From: Winogradskyella sp.
GTDB taxonomy: Bacteria > Bacteroidota > Bacteroidia > Flavobacteriales > Flavobacteriaceae
Assembly (NCBI RefSeq): GCF_013042245.1
Contig: NZ_JABDQL010000075.1
Location: 1-45,237 of the forward strand
Length of the DNA stretch: 45,237 bases
Direction: 5' to 3'
Shown here: in pieces, positions 7,990-15,979 of the stretch
Position numbering within the stretch: the first letter of the stretch is position 1
Layout: every line of letters begins with the position of its first letter
Translations under genes and position numbers: made by a program
Notes under the pieces: generated by a model
The model's input: the letters and a program-made list of their open reading frames with translations, nothing else
Databases searched by the model: none
Told to the model about the DNA's origin: nothing

Positions 7990-9272
7990 GATTTTAAATC
8001 TTTTAATCGTAATGTCACAGCATTCTTATGCGCTTGTAACCCTTCAGCTTCAGCCATTAATTCAATTGCTGGTCCAATATTAGTAATACCTTTCGCAGAT
8101 ATTTTCTGAAAAGTCATACTCTTTTGAAAACTATCTAAGTTAACACCAGAATAGGCTTTTGAAAACCCATTTGTTGGTAATGTATGATTAGTTCCTGATG
8201 CATAATCGCCTGCACTTTCTGGTGTATAATTACCAATAAATACAGAACCTGCATTACCTATATTTTCTACAAAATAGCCATCGTTATTTGTAGTAACAAT
8301 AAAGTGTTCAGGTCCATATTTGTCAATTAAATCTAAAGCTGTTTCAAAATTATTGACGACTATGGATTTTGAATTATTTATCGCATCAGTTGCTATTGCT
8401 TTTCTAGGTAATATATCAAGCTGTTTGTAAACTTCAGTATTTACTTTGTTAGCAAAAACTTCTGATGTTGTAACTAAAATGACTTGACTGTCTGACCCAT
8501 GTTCTGCTTGGCTTAACAAGTCTGAGGCCACATATGCAGCATTTGCAGATTCATCTGCCATAACCAATAATTCGCTTGGCCCAGCAGGCATATCAATGGC
8601 TACACCATATTTTGTTGCTAGTTGCTTTGCAACCGTTACATATTGATTTCCTGGACCAAATATTTTATACACTTGAGGAATAGACTCCGTTCCAAATGTT
8701 AATCCTGCCACAGCTTGAATTCCACCAACTTTTACAATTTTAGTAACACCACAAAGTTGAGCAGCATATAAAATTTCATTTGCTATTTTGCCATCTTTGT
8801 TTGGTGGCGAACATAATACAATTTCTTTACATCCAGCAATATTTGCAGGTATAGCTAACATTAAAACTGTTGAAAATAAAGGTGCTGTTCCGCCAGGAAT
8901 ATATAATCCGACTTTTTGGATTGGTCTTTTTTCTTGCCAACATGCAACACCATCCATTGTTGTGAGTTCTATTCTATCAGTAATTTGCGCTTTGTGGAAT
9001 ACTTCAATATTTGACTTTGCTAATTGAATAGCTTCCTTTAATTCATTTGCAACATTATTTGAAGCTTCGATTACTTCTTTCTCTGAAACAATTTGATTCT
9101 CTAAAACAACTCTGTCAAACTTTTTAGTATATGATTTTATGGCATTATCTCCATTGCGTTTAACATCTTTAAAAACATCTAGAACAGTCGCTTCAATATC
9201 ATCTACAGTTTTTGTTGGACGTTTTAATATTGATTTCCATTCGTTTCGCTTTGGGTTTATGAATGTTTTCAT
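7986..9272 (-). CDS. hisD: Histidinol dehydrogenase
   Basis: HisD oxidises L-histidinol to L-histidine in two NAD-dependent steps. The 428-residue protein keeps the zinc ligands Q255, H258, D356 and H415 and the catalytic pair E322-H323 (GPEHF), each offset by four from the well-studied E. coli positions. The family signature region is present around 222-258 (IDMPAGPSELLV ... DLLSQAEHGSD). It overlaps hisG by one base (9272), in the second position of the operon. Confidence 0.98.
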   Translation of the reverse strand: MKTFINPKRNEWKSILKRPTKTVDDIEATVLDVFKDVKRNGDNAIKSYTKKFDRVVLENQIVSEKEVIEASNNVANELKEAIQLAKSNIEVFHKAQITDRIELTTMDGVACWQEKRPIQKVGLYIPGGTAPLFSTVLMLAIPANIAGCKEIVLCSPPNKDGKIANEILYAAQLCGVTKIVKVGGIQAVAGLTFGTESIPQVYKIFGPGNQYVTVAKQLATKYGVAIDMPAGPSELLVMADESANAAYVASDLLSQAEHGSDSQVILVTTSEVFANKVNTEVYKQLDILPRKAIATDAINNSKSIVVNNFETALDLIDKYGPEHFIVTTNNDGYFVENIGNAGSVFIGNYTPESAGDYASGTNHTLPTNGFSKAYSGVNLDSFQKSMTFQKISAKGITNIGPAIELMAEAEGLQAHKNAVTLRLKDLKS

Positions 9273-10129
9273 TACAGCACCATATTTTCAATTGGACATA
9301 CAAGAATTCCTTCTGCTCCGTTTAACTTAAGTTCATCTATGACATTCCAAAAATCATTTTTATTAATTACAGAGTGTAGAGAACTCCAACCTTCTTTGGC
9401 TAGTGGCAAAATTGTTGGGGAATTCATTCCTGGTAAAATTTTAATAATGTTATCCATTTTATCATTCGGAGCATTTAAAAGCACATATTTGTTCTCTCTA
9501 CCTCGCAAAACTGATTTAAGCCTAAACTGAATCTTATCAATGATGGTTTGATTTTCATCTGAAATTCTGGGAGAAGTTGCCAAAACTGCTTCAGAGGTTA
9601 AAAGTTTATCTATTTCTTTTAATCCATTTTTAAATAACGTACTACCACTAGAAACAATATCACAAACAGCGTCTGCTAAACCAATATTTGGTGCAATTTC
9701 AACAGAACCATTAATAATGTGAAGATTTGCATTTATTCCTGCTTTTTTTAAAAATTGATTTACTGTATTTGGGTACGAGGTAGCGATACGTTTTCCTTCT
9801 AAATCCATTAAAGATTTTGCTTCAGAAGATTTAGGAACAGCTATTGACACACGACATTTTGAGAACCCTAAACGCTCAACAATATTTACATCATTTCCTT
9901 TCTCTATAAGTATGTTCTCACCTATTATTGCGGCATCTACAACACCATCTCTCAAATATTGAGGAATATCACCATTTCTTAAATAAAAAACCTCTAACGG
10001 AAAGTTACGAGCTGAAGCTTTAAGCTGGTCTTTACCATTATCAATTGAAATACCTATGGCTTTTAAAATTTTCATTGAGTCTTCGTTAAGACGACCCGAC
10101 TTTTGAACTGCAATTTTTAATTCACTCAT
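9272..10129 (-). CDS. hisG: ATP phosphoribosyltransferase, long form
   Basis: HisG condenses ATP with PRPP and commits the cell to histidine synthesis. At 285 residues it is the long, homohexameric form. The catalytic periplasmic-binding-like domain fills about 1-210 (AVQKSGRLNED; VDAAIIGENIL). The C-terminal ACT-like domain, about 212-285, normally binds histidine for feedback inhibition, so no HisZ partner is needed. It is the first gene of the operon and lies directly after the attenuator at 10165-10288. Confidence 0.98.
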   Translation of the reverse strand: MSELKIAVQKSGRLNEDSMKILKAIGISIDNGKDQLKASARNFPLEVFYLRNGDIPQYLRDGVVDAAIIGENILIEKGNDVNIVERLGFSKCRVSIAVPKSSEAKSLMDLEGKRIATSYPNTVNQFLKKAGINANLHIINGSVEIAPNIGLADAVCDIVSSGSTLFKNGLKEIDKLLTSEAVLATSPRISDENQTIIDKIQFRLKSVLRGRENKYVLLNAPNDKMDNIIKILPGMNSPTILPLAKEGWSSLHSVINKNDFWNVIDELKLNGAEGILVCPIENMVL

Positions 10130-10164
10130 TTTTGAATTTTAGTTAGTTTGAAAACATCATGAGT

Positions 10165-10204
10165 TAAAATAAAAAACCCATTTGAAATTTTCAAACGGGT
10201 TTTA
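10165..10204 (-). terminator. his operon attenuator (intrinsic terminator)
   Basis: Read on the minus strand, AAAACCCGTTTGAA pairs with TTCAAATGGGTTTT around a small loop and runs straight into a T-rich tract. It lies between the leader peptide and hisG, where a conditional terminator is expected. When ribosomes stall on the leader's His codons an alternative fold could relieve it. I see the terminator directly. The antiterminator pairing is inferred. Confidence 0.85.
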
Positions 10205-10234
10205 AATATATCATTGATTAGATTCAATACATCT

Positions 10235-10288
10235 TCACCTCGCTTGAGCGATTATATGAAAATGGTGATGTAATTGAACTATATTCAT
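10235..10288 (-). CDS. hisL: his operon leader peptide
   Basis: A 17-residue ORF reads MNIVQLHHHFHIIAQAR and stops with TGA. Four of five consecutive codons (CAT CAC CAT TTT CAT) are for histidine. It lies 30 bases before an intrinsic terminator and 105 bases before hisG. This is the arrangement known from the enterobacterial hisL attenuator, with fewer His codons. A small TCGC-TCAA-GCGA hairpin covers the end of the ORF and could act as a pause site. The peptide itself is unlikely to have a role. The gap 10289-10353 is AT-rich and must hold the promoter, but no clean TTTG / TAnnTTTG pair was found. Confidence 0.85.
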   Translation of the reverse strand: MNIVQLHHHFHIIAQAR

Positions 10289-10353
10289 TTTTGCTTTTCT
10301 TAAAAACAAAGTTTTAAAAAATAATTTTACAATTCCAAGCCTTTAACAAACTT

Positions 10354-11169
10354 TTATTGATTTCCTAGAATTATTGGTAAGCCTGAATCACCAGAACCAA
10401 TTACAATAACTTTACTGTTTGGTGATTCTGACAACTTCAAAGTCGCTTCAATACCCTTATCCTGAAGGATTTTATCATTTAGTGAAGCACTTAAGATTCT
10501 ATTTGCATCTGCTTTACCTTGCGCCTCTATACGTTGTTTTTGAGCTTCTTTATCAGCTGTAACTAATCTAAACTCATATTCTAGCGATTCTTGCTCTTGT
10601 TTCAGCTTACGCTCTATCGCGTCTTTAATCGTTGGAGGTAATGTTACGTCTCTTACTAAAATTTCATCTATAACAATAAACTGGTCTTCAACGATTTTCT
10701 TTGTTTCTTCAAAAATTTCTTGCTGAATAGCGTCTCTTTTACTAGAGTATAACTGCTCAGGTGTATAGCGACCTACAACACTTCTTGCTGCCGATCGCAT
10801 CGTTGGAAGTATAATACGATTCAAATAATTTTCACCAATTTCTTGATGCAACTTACCCAAATTTGCTTGGTCTGGTTGATACCAAATTGAAGCATCTAAC
10901 TGAATGTCTAGTCCGTTTGACGATAATACTTTCATTTTTTCAAAAATCTCCTGACGTCTTACTTCGTAAACGTATACTTTGTTCCAGGGCGCAACAATAT
11001 GAAATCCTTCTCCCAATGGCGGTTCGTCGACTACAACACCTTCACCAAAGGTTTTAAATAAAACTCCTGCTTCACCTGAATCTATGGTTACTGCAGATTT
11101 TGCTATTATAACTATTAATGCCACTACAGCAATTAAGATTGGCAATCCTATTTTAGGTAATTTTTCCAT
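10354..11169 (-). CDS. Prohibitin / SPFH (band 7) family membrane protein
   Basis: This 271-residue protein has one N-terminal membrane helix (about 9-29, PILIAVVALIVIIAKSAVTI), an SPFH domain at about 30-195 and a charged helical region at about 190-240 that probably drives oligomerisation. GEAGVLFKTFGEGV and PGEGFH-like wording (PLGEGFHIVAPWNKVYVYEVRRQ) are typical. Relatives form large ring or cage assemblies in the inner membrane and control proteases such as FtsH. It lies 12 nt after the VWA gene and precedes the his leader. Which assembly it forms cannot be read from the sequence. Confidence 0.88.
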   Translation of the reverse strand: MEKLPKIGLPILIAVVALIVIIAKSAVTIDSGEAGVLFKTFGEGVVVDEPPLGEGFHIVAPWNKVYVYEVRRQEIFEKMKVLSSNGLDIQLDASIWYQPDQANLGKLHQEIGENYLNRIILPTMRSAARSVVGRYTPEQLYSSKRDAIQQEIFEETKKIVEDQFIVIDEILVRDVTLPPTIKDAIERKLKQEQESLEYEFRLVTADKEAQKQRIEAQGKADANRILSASLNDKILQDKGIEATLKLSESPNSKVIVIGSGDSGLPIILGNQ

Positions 11170-11181
11170 TTTTTTTATTTT

Positions 11182-13212
11182 TTAAATTAGTCCGTTATAT
11201 TTTCTAATAAACCATTCCAAAGATAAGGCTAATGCAATTAATGCAAGCAAATATTTGTAATCTATTAACGAAATTGTACTACGTTTACTCTTTTGAATAG
11301 TTGTATAACTCTCATTAGAAACTAAGTCATCTATTAATACATAAGCACTATTTATAAAATATGATTTGCCTTTAGTGTTGGCCGCTATAGTTTTAAGTTT
11401 TGTTACATCAGCATTTAAAAATTGCTTTTCTACATCGTAAGCCAAAATCTTAAACTTTCCTGAAGCTGAAACTGGTTCGTCATTACTCCTAACTGTAAAC
11501 TCATAATTCCCTGGTGTAATGCCGCTTAAATCTATTCTGTAAGAGGCGTTCTTAAGTAATAATGGTAGTGTCGATGTTGTATTTGTATTAATATTTTTAT
11601 AAAAAATTGACAAATTACCATTAGGATCAAATTCGTAATTTTTATTAAAAAACTGTGCATTGATAACTATACTTTCATTTTGATTATAAAACGATTTAAA
11701 GTCTATATTGAGACGTCGTCGCTTTTTATTAGAGCTCAAATATTGAATGAGCTTACCTATAACATTGTCAAAATCCTCAAAAGTATCAGTATCTAAATAA
11801 CTTTGTGCACGCCATTTCCAAATACCTTCTCCATTGAGTAAGGCGTGCTTTTGGCCATTATACTCTAGCGTGCTCAACAAAGAAGACCCTGTATCGATAC
11901 CATTTAGTGATTTGTATAATAGCGTTTCTTCAGGAACTAAAAATGATGTATAACCAAACTCTGATTTTAATGGTGGATAGTTATCAAAAGTGATGTTATC
12001 TACTATAAATGTGCCATAATTTAAATTCAAAGATGGTTGATAATCTTCGGACTGATTAGTAACATCTTGTTTAAAAAAGGATTGATTTTTATTTACAAAA
12101 TCCCAATCTGTACTAGAGCCGGCTATAGTAAATGTATTTAGTTTTTGACTTGATATTTTATCATAAACAGATTTAAAGTTACGATTTGGACTAAATAACA
12201 TAACTAAATTAAAATCAGTATTTTGTGATAAAAATTCTTTTGGGTTTAAAATTGAAACGCTACGCTGTTCATTACTTTCAATAGCTTTTTTCAAAGCTCC
12301 TAAGTCTGGGTGAATGGTTTTAGCGACTAATGCGATATTAGTCTTTTGGTCTATAACTTCTACCGCGAAATTTTTATAGTTGTTGGTTATGTTTTTTTCA
12401 TTAGCTAGAGGCGCCAACTCTACAGAATATGTTTTAACACCTACACTACTAGCATTTAAATTTACTGTAACAATTTCCGACGTTTTAGTTGAATTGAACT
12501 TTAATGATTTTGAAAATAAAATAGCATTTCCTGAACGTATTCTTAATACCGCATCTACAGCCTCTTCTCCAGAATAATTTGTTATTATTTCTATGGGAAA
12601 TTTATTCTTTAAATATGCAAAACGATTAACATTAACTTGACCAACACGTAAGTCTGAATAAGATGTCGTATCACCCAAAATGACAGGGTATATAGACTGT
12701 TTAATACGAGAAGTATTAAACGAATAGTCGCTACCCATGGTCTGGTTTCCATCTGTAATCAATACAATTGGAGCGATGGTATTTTTATAAAGTTCGTTAT
12801 ATCGCTTAAAAAAGCTAGAGAAATTGGATTGGTTATCTATAAAAGTTAAAGAATCTGCTGTTTTGACATCAGAACCAAACTTAAAAGCTTTGACATTAAA
12901 CTTTGCGTTTAGCAAGTCATTTGAAATAAAATTTTCGAAAAATACTTTTGCTTTTTGGTCTTGACCTAAATAGTTGATAGATTTAGAATTGTCAATAGCA
13001 ACTATTAAATTTGGCTTTTCTTCATAGTAACTTACAGCTTCAAACTTTGGATTAACGATAAGAAGCAAAACTCCAAAAACACTTAAAAAACGTAATAAAA
13101 CTAACCAATTCCTAATCTTAGAGGTCTTTGATTTATATACATACTGAAAAAGCGCTACTAAGAGCGCTAAGATTCCAGATAATATTATGAGTATAATTGT
13201 AATGCTTACCAA
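11182..13212 (-). CDS. VWA-domain membrane protein
   Basis: This 676-residue protein has two N-terminal membrane helices (about 3-25 and 37-57), a von Willebrand factor A domain from about 68 with the metal-binding DxSxS sequence DNSKS, and LITDGNQT further on. A long beta-rich extracytoplasmic part follows, then a final helix near 650-668. The layout resembles BatA-like or glutamine-amidotransferase-like VWA proteins of Bacteroidota that act in envelope integrity, but the partner genes (moxR, batB-E) are absent here. It is 2 nt from the preceding secreted-protein gene, so the two are probably co-transcribed. Confidence 0.85.
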   Translation of the reverse strand: MVSITIILIILSGILALLVALFQYVYKSKTSKIRNWLVLLRFLSVFGVLLLIVNPKFEAVSYYEEKPNLIVAIDNSKSINYLGQDQKAKVFFENFISNDLLNAKFNVKAFKFGSDVKTADSLTFIDNQSNFSSFFKRYNELYKNTIAPIVLITDGNQTMGSDYSFNTSRIKQSIYPVILGDTTSYSDLRVGQVNVNRFAYLKNKFPIEIITNYSGEEAVDAVLRIRSGNAILFSKSLKFNSTKTSEIVTVNLNASSVGVKTYSVELAPLANEKNITNNYKNFAVEVIDQKTNIALVAKTIHPDLGALKKAIESNEQRSVSILNPKEFLSQNTDFNLVMLFSPNRNFKSVYDKISSQKLNTFTIAGSSTDWDFVNKNQSFFKQDVTNQSEDYQPSLNLNYGTFIVDNITFDNYPPLKSEFGYTSFLVPEETLLYKSLNGIDTGSSLLSTLEYNGQKHALLNGEGIWKWRAQSYLDTDTFEDFDNVIGKLIQYLSSNKKRRRLNIDFKSFYNQNESIVINAQFFNKNYEFDPNGNLSIFYKNINTNTTSTLPLLLKNASYRIDLSGITPGNYEFTVRSNDEPVSASGKFKILAYDVEKQFLNADVTKLKTIAANTKGKSYFINSAYVLIDDLVSNESYTTIQKSKRSTISLIDYKYLLALIALALSLEWFIRKYNGLI

Positions 13213-13214
13213 AT

Positions 13215-13754
13215 TTAATTTTTGACATTAAGTATATCGAAACTACTGAAAAACTTATCAATACTCGTGTTTCCATCATTATTTGTTAACGTAATAACTT
13301 GAGTTATATACATTATATGCCCCACGAGATATGCATTCATATAAATAAACCCTGCTTGAATTTCTATTTTTATACTTCTACCAGAGTAACCATTAAAAAC
13401 TATTTTTTTATCCTTAAGAAGTTTCCCACTAACATTAGTCACAGCACCTTCTAAAGCAGCGTCTAGAACGTTATTGTTGTAAGTTACATCTGCACCTTCA
13501 AATTGCTCTTTAGGATAATCTGATCGTATAACCGAATATAAAGTATTGTTATCACCTGACTGGGGCGCATACATAATCATGTGCATATCAAGTTCTCCAA
13601 CTGCGGAAGGTATTTTCTGCACTGTTCTTTCAGGTTGGCTAGGATACATTGCAACAAAAGCTAAATCTTCAGATTTATATCTTGTCCAATTTTGCGCCAC
13701 TAAACCATTGAAAGTCAATGTGATAGATATAATTAATAAAAGATTTTTTTTCAT
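13215..13754 (-). CDS. Secreted hypothetical protein, PsbP-like size and layout
   Basis: The 179-residue product starts with a signal peptide (about 1-20, ending LVAQ) and so is exported. The mature part opens with WTRYKSEDLAFVAMYPSQPE, and ends with strands GYSGRSIKIEI and a final FDKFF-like helix. This resembles the PsbP/Mog1 fold of many small bacterial envelope proteins. The lipoprotein at 16925-17521 has a similar plan, so they may be distant relatives. It sits between fabG and the VWA gene. The function is unknown. Confidence 0.75.
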   Translation of the reverse strand: MKKNLLLIISITLTFNGLVAQNWTRYKSEDLAFVAMYPSQPERTVQKIPSAVGELDMHMIMYAPQSGDNNTLYSVIRSDYPKEQFEGADVTYNNNVLDAALEGAVTNVSGKLLKDKKIVFNGYSGRSIKIEIQAGFIYMNAYLVGHIMYITQVITLTNNDGNTSIDKFFSSFDILNVKN

Positions 13755-13771
13755 TTTGAAAGTTTTAAAAT

Positions 13772-14518
13772 CTAGGTTAACATACCACCATCTACATTAA
13801 GCGTTTGTCCGGTTACATAAGCGCTTAAATCACTTGCTAAATACACACAGGCATTGGCTATATCTTCAGGTGTTCCTCCACGTTTTAAAGGAATAGCCTG
13901 TCTCCAGTCTTTTACAGTTTCTTCATCTAGTTTTGCTGTCATTTCAGTTTCTATAAAACCTGGAGCAATGACATTACTTCTAATATTTCTAGATCCTAAC
14001 TCTAAAGCAACTGATTTAGAGAAACCAATAATTCCTGCTTTAGACGCAGCATAATTAGTTTGTCCTGCATTACCTTTTACGCCTACAACAGAACTCATAT
14101 TAATAATAGAACCATGGCGCTGCTTTAGCATGGTACGCTGTACAGCCTTTGTCATATTAAAAACAGACTTTAGGTTGACTTCGATAACCTTATCAAAATC
14201 TTCTTCTCCCATACGCATAAGAAGGTTATCTTTGGTTATACCAGCATTATTGACTAAAATATCAATAGCGCCAAAATCCTTAAGAACGTCTTCAGCTAAT
14301 TGCTGAGCCTCATTAAAACTTGCGGCATTACTTTGGTAACCTTTGGCTTTTACACCTTTGGCATTTAAATCTACCTCAAGCGCTTTTGCAGCCTCTACAG
14401 AAGAACTGTATGTAAATGCAACGTTTGCACCGTGTTCTGCAAAAACTTCTGCGATACCTTTTCCAATGCCTCGAGAAGCTCCCGTGATTATTGCGGTTTT
14501 ACCTTCTAATAATTTCAT
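13772..14518 (-). CDS. fabG: 3-oxoacyl-[acyl-carrier-protein] reductase
   Basis: FabG reduces 3-ketoacyl-ACP with NADPH in the fatty-acid elongation cycle. This 248-residue short-chain dehydrogenase has the nucleotide motif TGASRGIG (12-19), NNAG (90-93) and the catalytic Ser142/143, Y156 and K160 (SSVVG ... YAASK). The C-terminal GFIETEMT and NVDGGM are typical of FabG rather than of other SDR enzymes. It follows the sucD terminator and has its own likely promoter. Its location near lpx genes and fabZ fits hydroxyacyl-ACP supply for lipid A. Confidence 0.95.
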   Translation of the reverse strand: MKLLEGKTAIITGASRGIGKGIAEVFAEHGANVAFTYSSSVEAAKALEVDLNAKGVKAKGYQSNAASFNEAQQLAEDVLKDFGAIDILVNNAGITKDNLLMRMGEEDFDKVIEVNLKSVFNMTKAVQRTMLKQRHGSIINMSSVVGVKGNAGQTNYAASKAGIIGFSKSVALELGSRNIRSNVIAPGFIETEMTAKLDEETVKDWRQAIPLKRGGTPEDIANACVYLASDLSAYVTGQTLNVDGGMLT

Positions 14519-14554
14519 GTCTAAATATTTCGATTAATTAGTTGTTAAGTCTTT

Positions 14555-14562
14555 CAAAGATA
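14555..14562 (-). promoter_or_regulatory. Candidate -7 element for fabG
   Basis: Minus-strand TATCTTTG fits the Bacteroidota -7 consensus TAnnTTTG. It is placed about 37 bases upstream of the fabG start and just after the sucD terminator. No convincing -33 TTTG was found at the usual spacing. Confidence 0.4.
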
Positions 14563-14583
14563 TAAATTACAACTTGTACCTAA

Positions 14584-14616
14584 TAAAAAAACCTTACAAG
14601 ATTTCGTAAGGTTTTT
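14584..14616 (-). terminator. Terminator after sucD
   Basis: Minus-strand AAAACCTTAC and GTAAGGTTTT pair around an 8-base loop and are followed by more T residues. The structure is symmetric enough to work in both directions. It separates sucD from fabG. Confidence 0.8.
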
Positions 14617-14638
14617 AACAGTATAATTTTATATATGA

Positions 14639-15511
14639 TTAGCCTAAAACTTCAGTTACCTTTTTTCCTATCTCTGCAGGAGAATCTACAACGTGGATTC
14701 CACATGCTCTCATAATTTTTTTCTTCGCTTGTGCAGTATCATCGCTACCACCAACAATTGCTCCAGCATGACCCATTGTACGACCTGCAGGTGCTGTTTC
14801 GCCAGCAATAAAACCAACAACTGGCTTGTTACTACCAGAATTTTTATACCATTGGGCAGCATCAGCTTCTAATTGACCTCCTATTTCTCCAATCATAACT
14901 ACTGCCTCTGTTTCTGGGTCGTTAATTAAAAGTTCTACAGCTTCTTTAGTTGTAGTACCAATAATTGGGTCACCGCCAATACCAATAGCTGTTGTGATAC
15001 CTAAACCTTGTTTTACTACTTGATCAGCCGCCTCATAAGTTAATGTTCCGGATTTTGAAACAATACCAACTTTACCTTTTTTAAATACAAACCCTGGCAT
15101 AATACCAACTTTAGCTTCTTCTGGTGTAATTACTCCAGGACAATTAGGTCCGACCAAGCGACAATCTCTATCTTTTATGTAATCAGCAGCTTTAATCATA
15201 TCGCCAACAGGAATTCCTTCAGTAATTGTAATAATTACTTTGATACCTGCATCAGCAGCTTCCATAATAGCATCTGCAGCAAATGCTGGCGGAACAAAAA
15301 TAATAGTAGTATCTGCACCAACTTTTTCTACAGCTTCAGAAACGGTATTAAAAACGGGTTTGTCTAAGTGCGTTTGACCACCTTTTCCTGGTGTAACACC
15401 TCCTACAACGTTAGTACCGTACTCAATCATTTGACCAGCGTGGAATGTACCTTCGCTACCAGTAAAACCTTGAACTATTATTTTTGAATCTTTATTAACT
15501 AAAACGCTCAT
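14639..15511 (-). CDS. sucD: Succinyl-CoA ligase, alpha subunit
   Basis: SucD with SucC makes ATP (or GTP) from succinyl-CoA in the TCA cycle. The 290-residue protein has a CoA-binding Rossmann domain at the N-terminus ([16 protein letters not shown]), GPNCPGVI in the middle and the phosphorylated histidine H248 in [10 protein letters not shown]. The length is normal. The sucC gene is not in this window, and sucD appears to be transcribed on its own from a promoter at 15544-15551. Confidence 0.97.
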   Translation of the reverse strand: MSVLVNKDSKIIVQGFTGSEGTFHAGQMIEYGTNVVGGVTPGKGGQTHLDKPVFNTVSEAVEKVGADTTIIFVPPAFAADAIMEAADAGIKVIITITEGIPVGDMIKAADYIKDRDCRLVGPNCPGVITPEEAKVGIMPGFVFKKGKVGIVSKSGTLTYEAADQVVKQGLGITTAIGIGGDPIIGTTTKEAVELLINDPETEAVVMIGEIGGQLEADAAQWYKNSGSNKPVVGFIAGETAPAGRTMGHAGAIVGGSDDTAQAKKKIMRACGIHVVDSPAEIGKKVTEVLG

Positions 15512-15534
15512 TTATATGTATTTTTTATTCGATT

Positions 15535-15569
15535 AAAACGTTGCAAAAATAACTCTTTTGTAACGTTTT
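15535..15569 (-). promoter_or_regulatory. Palindromic operator-like site over the sucD promoter
   Basis: AAAACGTTGCAAAA and TTTTGTAACGTTTT are inverted copies with one mismatch, separated by 7 bases. The minus-strand sequence TATTTTTG (15551-15544) inside it is a good -7 element for sucD, whose start lies about 33 bases away. A regulator bound to this 35-bp dyad would sit on the promoter. It can also be read as a transcript hairpin. Confidence 0.5.
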
Positions 15570-15595
15570 CCCGAAGTGATTTTTAAAATTATTTG

Positions 15596-15977
15596 TTAAG
15601 AATTAATTGTTTTCTAATCAGCAAGCTGACTAAGCTCGTAATAGCGATATGGCTTTCCATCTTTAACCTCCCAAATTGCAATGAAATGAGCCAAAAGAAT
15701 TTCTTAATCAGGTTGCTCAATAGTCTGAGCATATAAATGATGACGGCTAGTAACTTAGTTATCAGTTTCAAACAGATGTGTGTGACCAAATCGCATACTC
15801 TCATAAGATGCTCTCACGCCTTCAAAGAAAGAAACAATATCATTATATTTCAGTAATGAAAAACCATTACTACTATTCCAATGCAATTCGCAATCCGAAT
15901 AAAAAAATTTTGAATTATGTTTTGATCATTCGCTAAATCTGAATTATAAAATTCTTTTAATAGATTTTTTGGGACAT
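15596..15977 (-). pseudogene. Decayed NTF2-like (SnoaL-type) protein gene
   Basis: Minus-strand reading gives a recognisable NTF2-fold protein of about 120 residues starting at ATG 15977, two bases after the LpxD-like gene. Recognisable pieces are LLKEFYNSDLANDQNIIQNF, DCELHWNSSNGFSLL, RASYESMRFGHTHLFETDN and AHFIAIWEVKDGKPYRYYEL. It is broken by two frame changes in homopolymers (A-run opposite 15965-15970; T-run opposite 15901-15907) and by in-frame stops at 15755-15757 and 15704-15706. A TAG at 15614-15616 is either a third broken codon or the original end. Base-substitution stops argue for true decay. An open reading of 15589-15804 is only a shadow frame. Confidence 0.75.
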
Positions 15978-15979
15978 TC

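Noticed and set aside
15589-15804. A 71-residue minus-strand frame near the NTF2 remnant
   Set aside because: It is the wrong frame of the decayed NTF2-like gene. The better protein is read in the neighbouring frame with stops.
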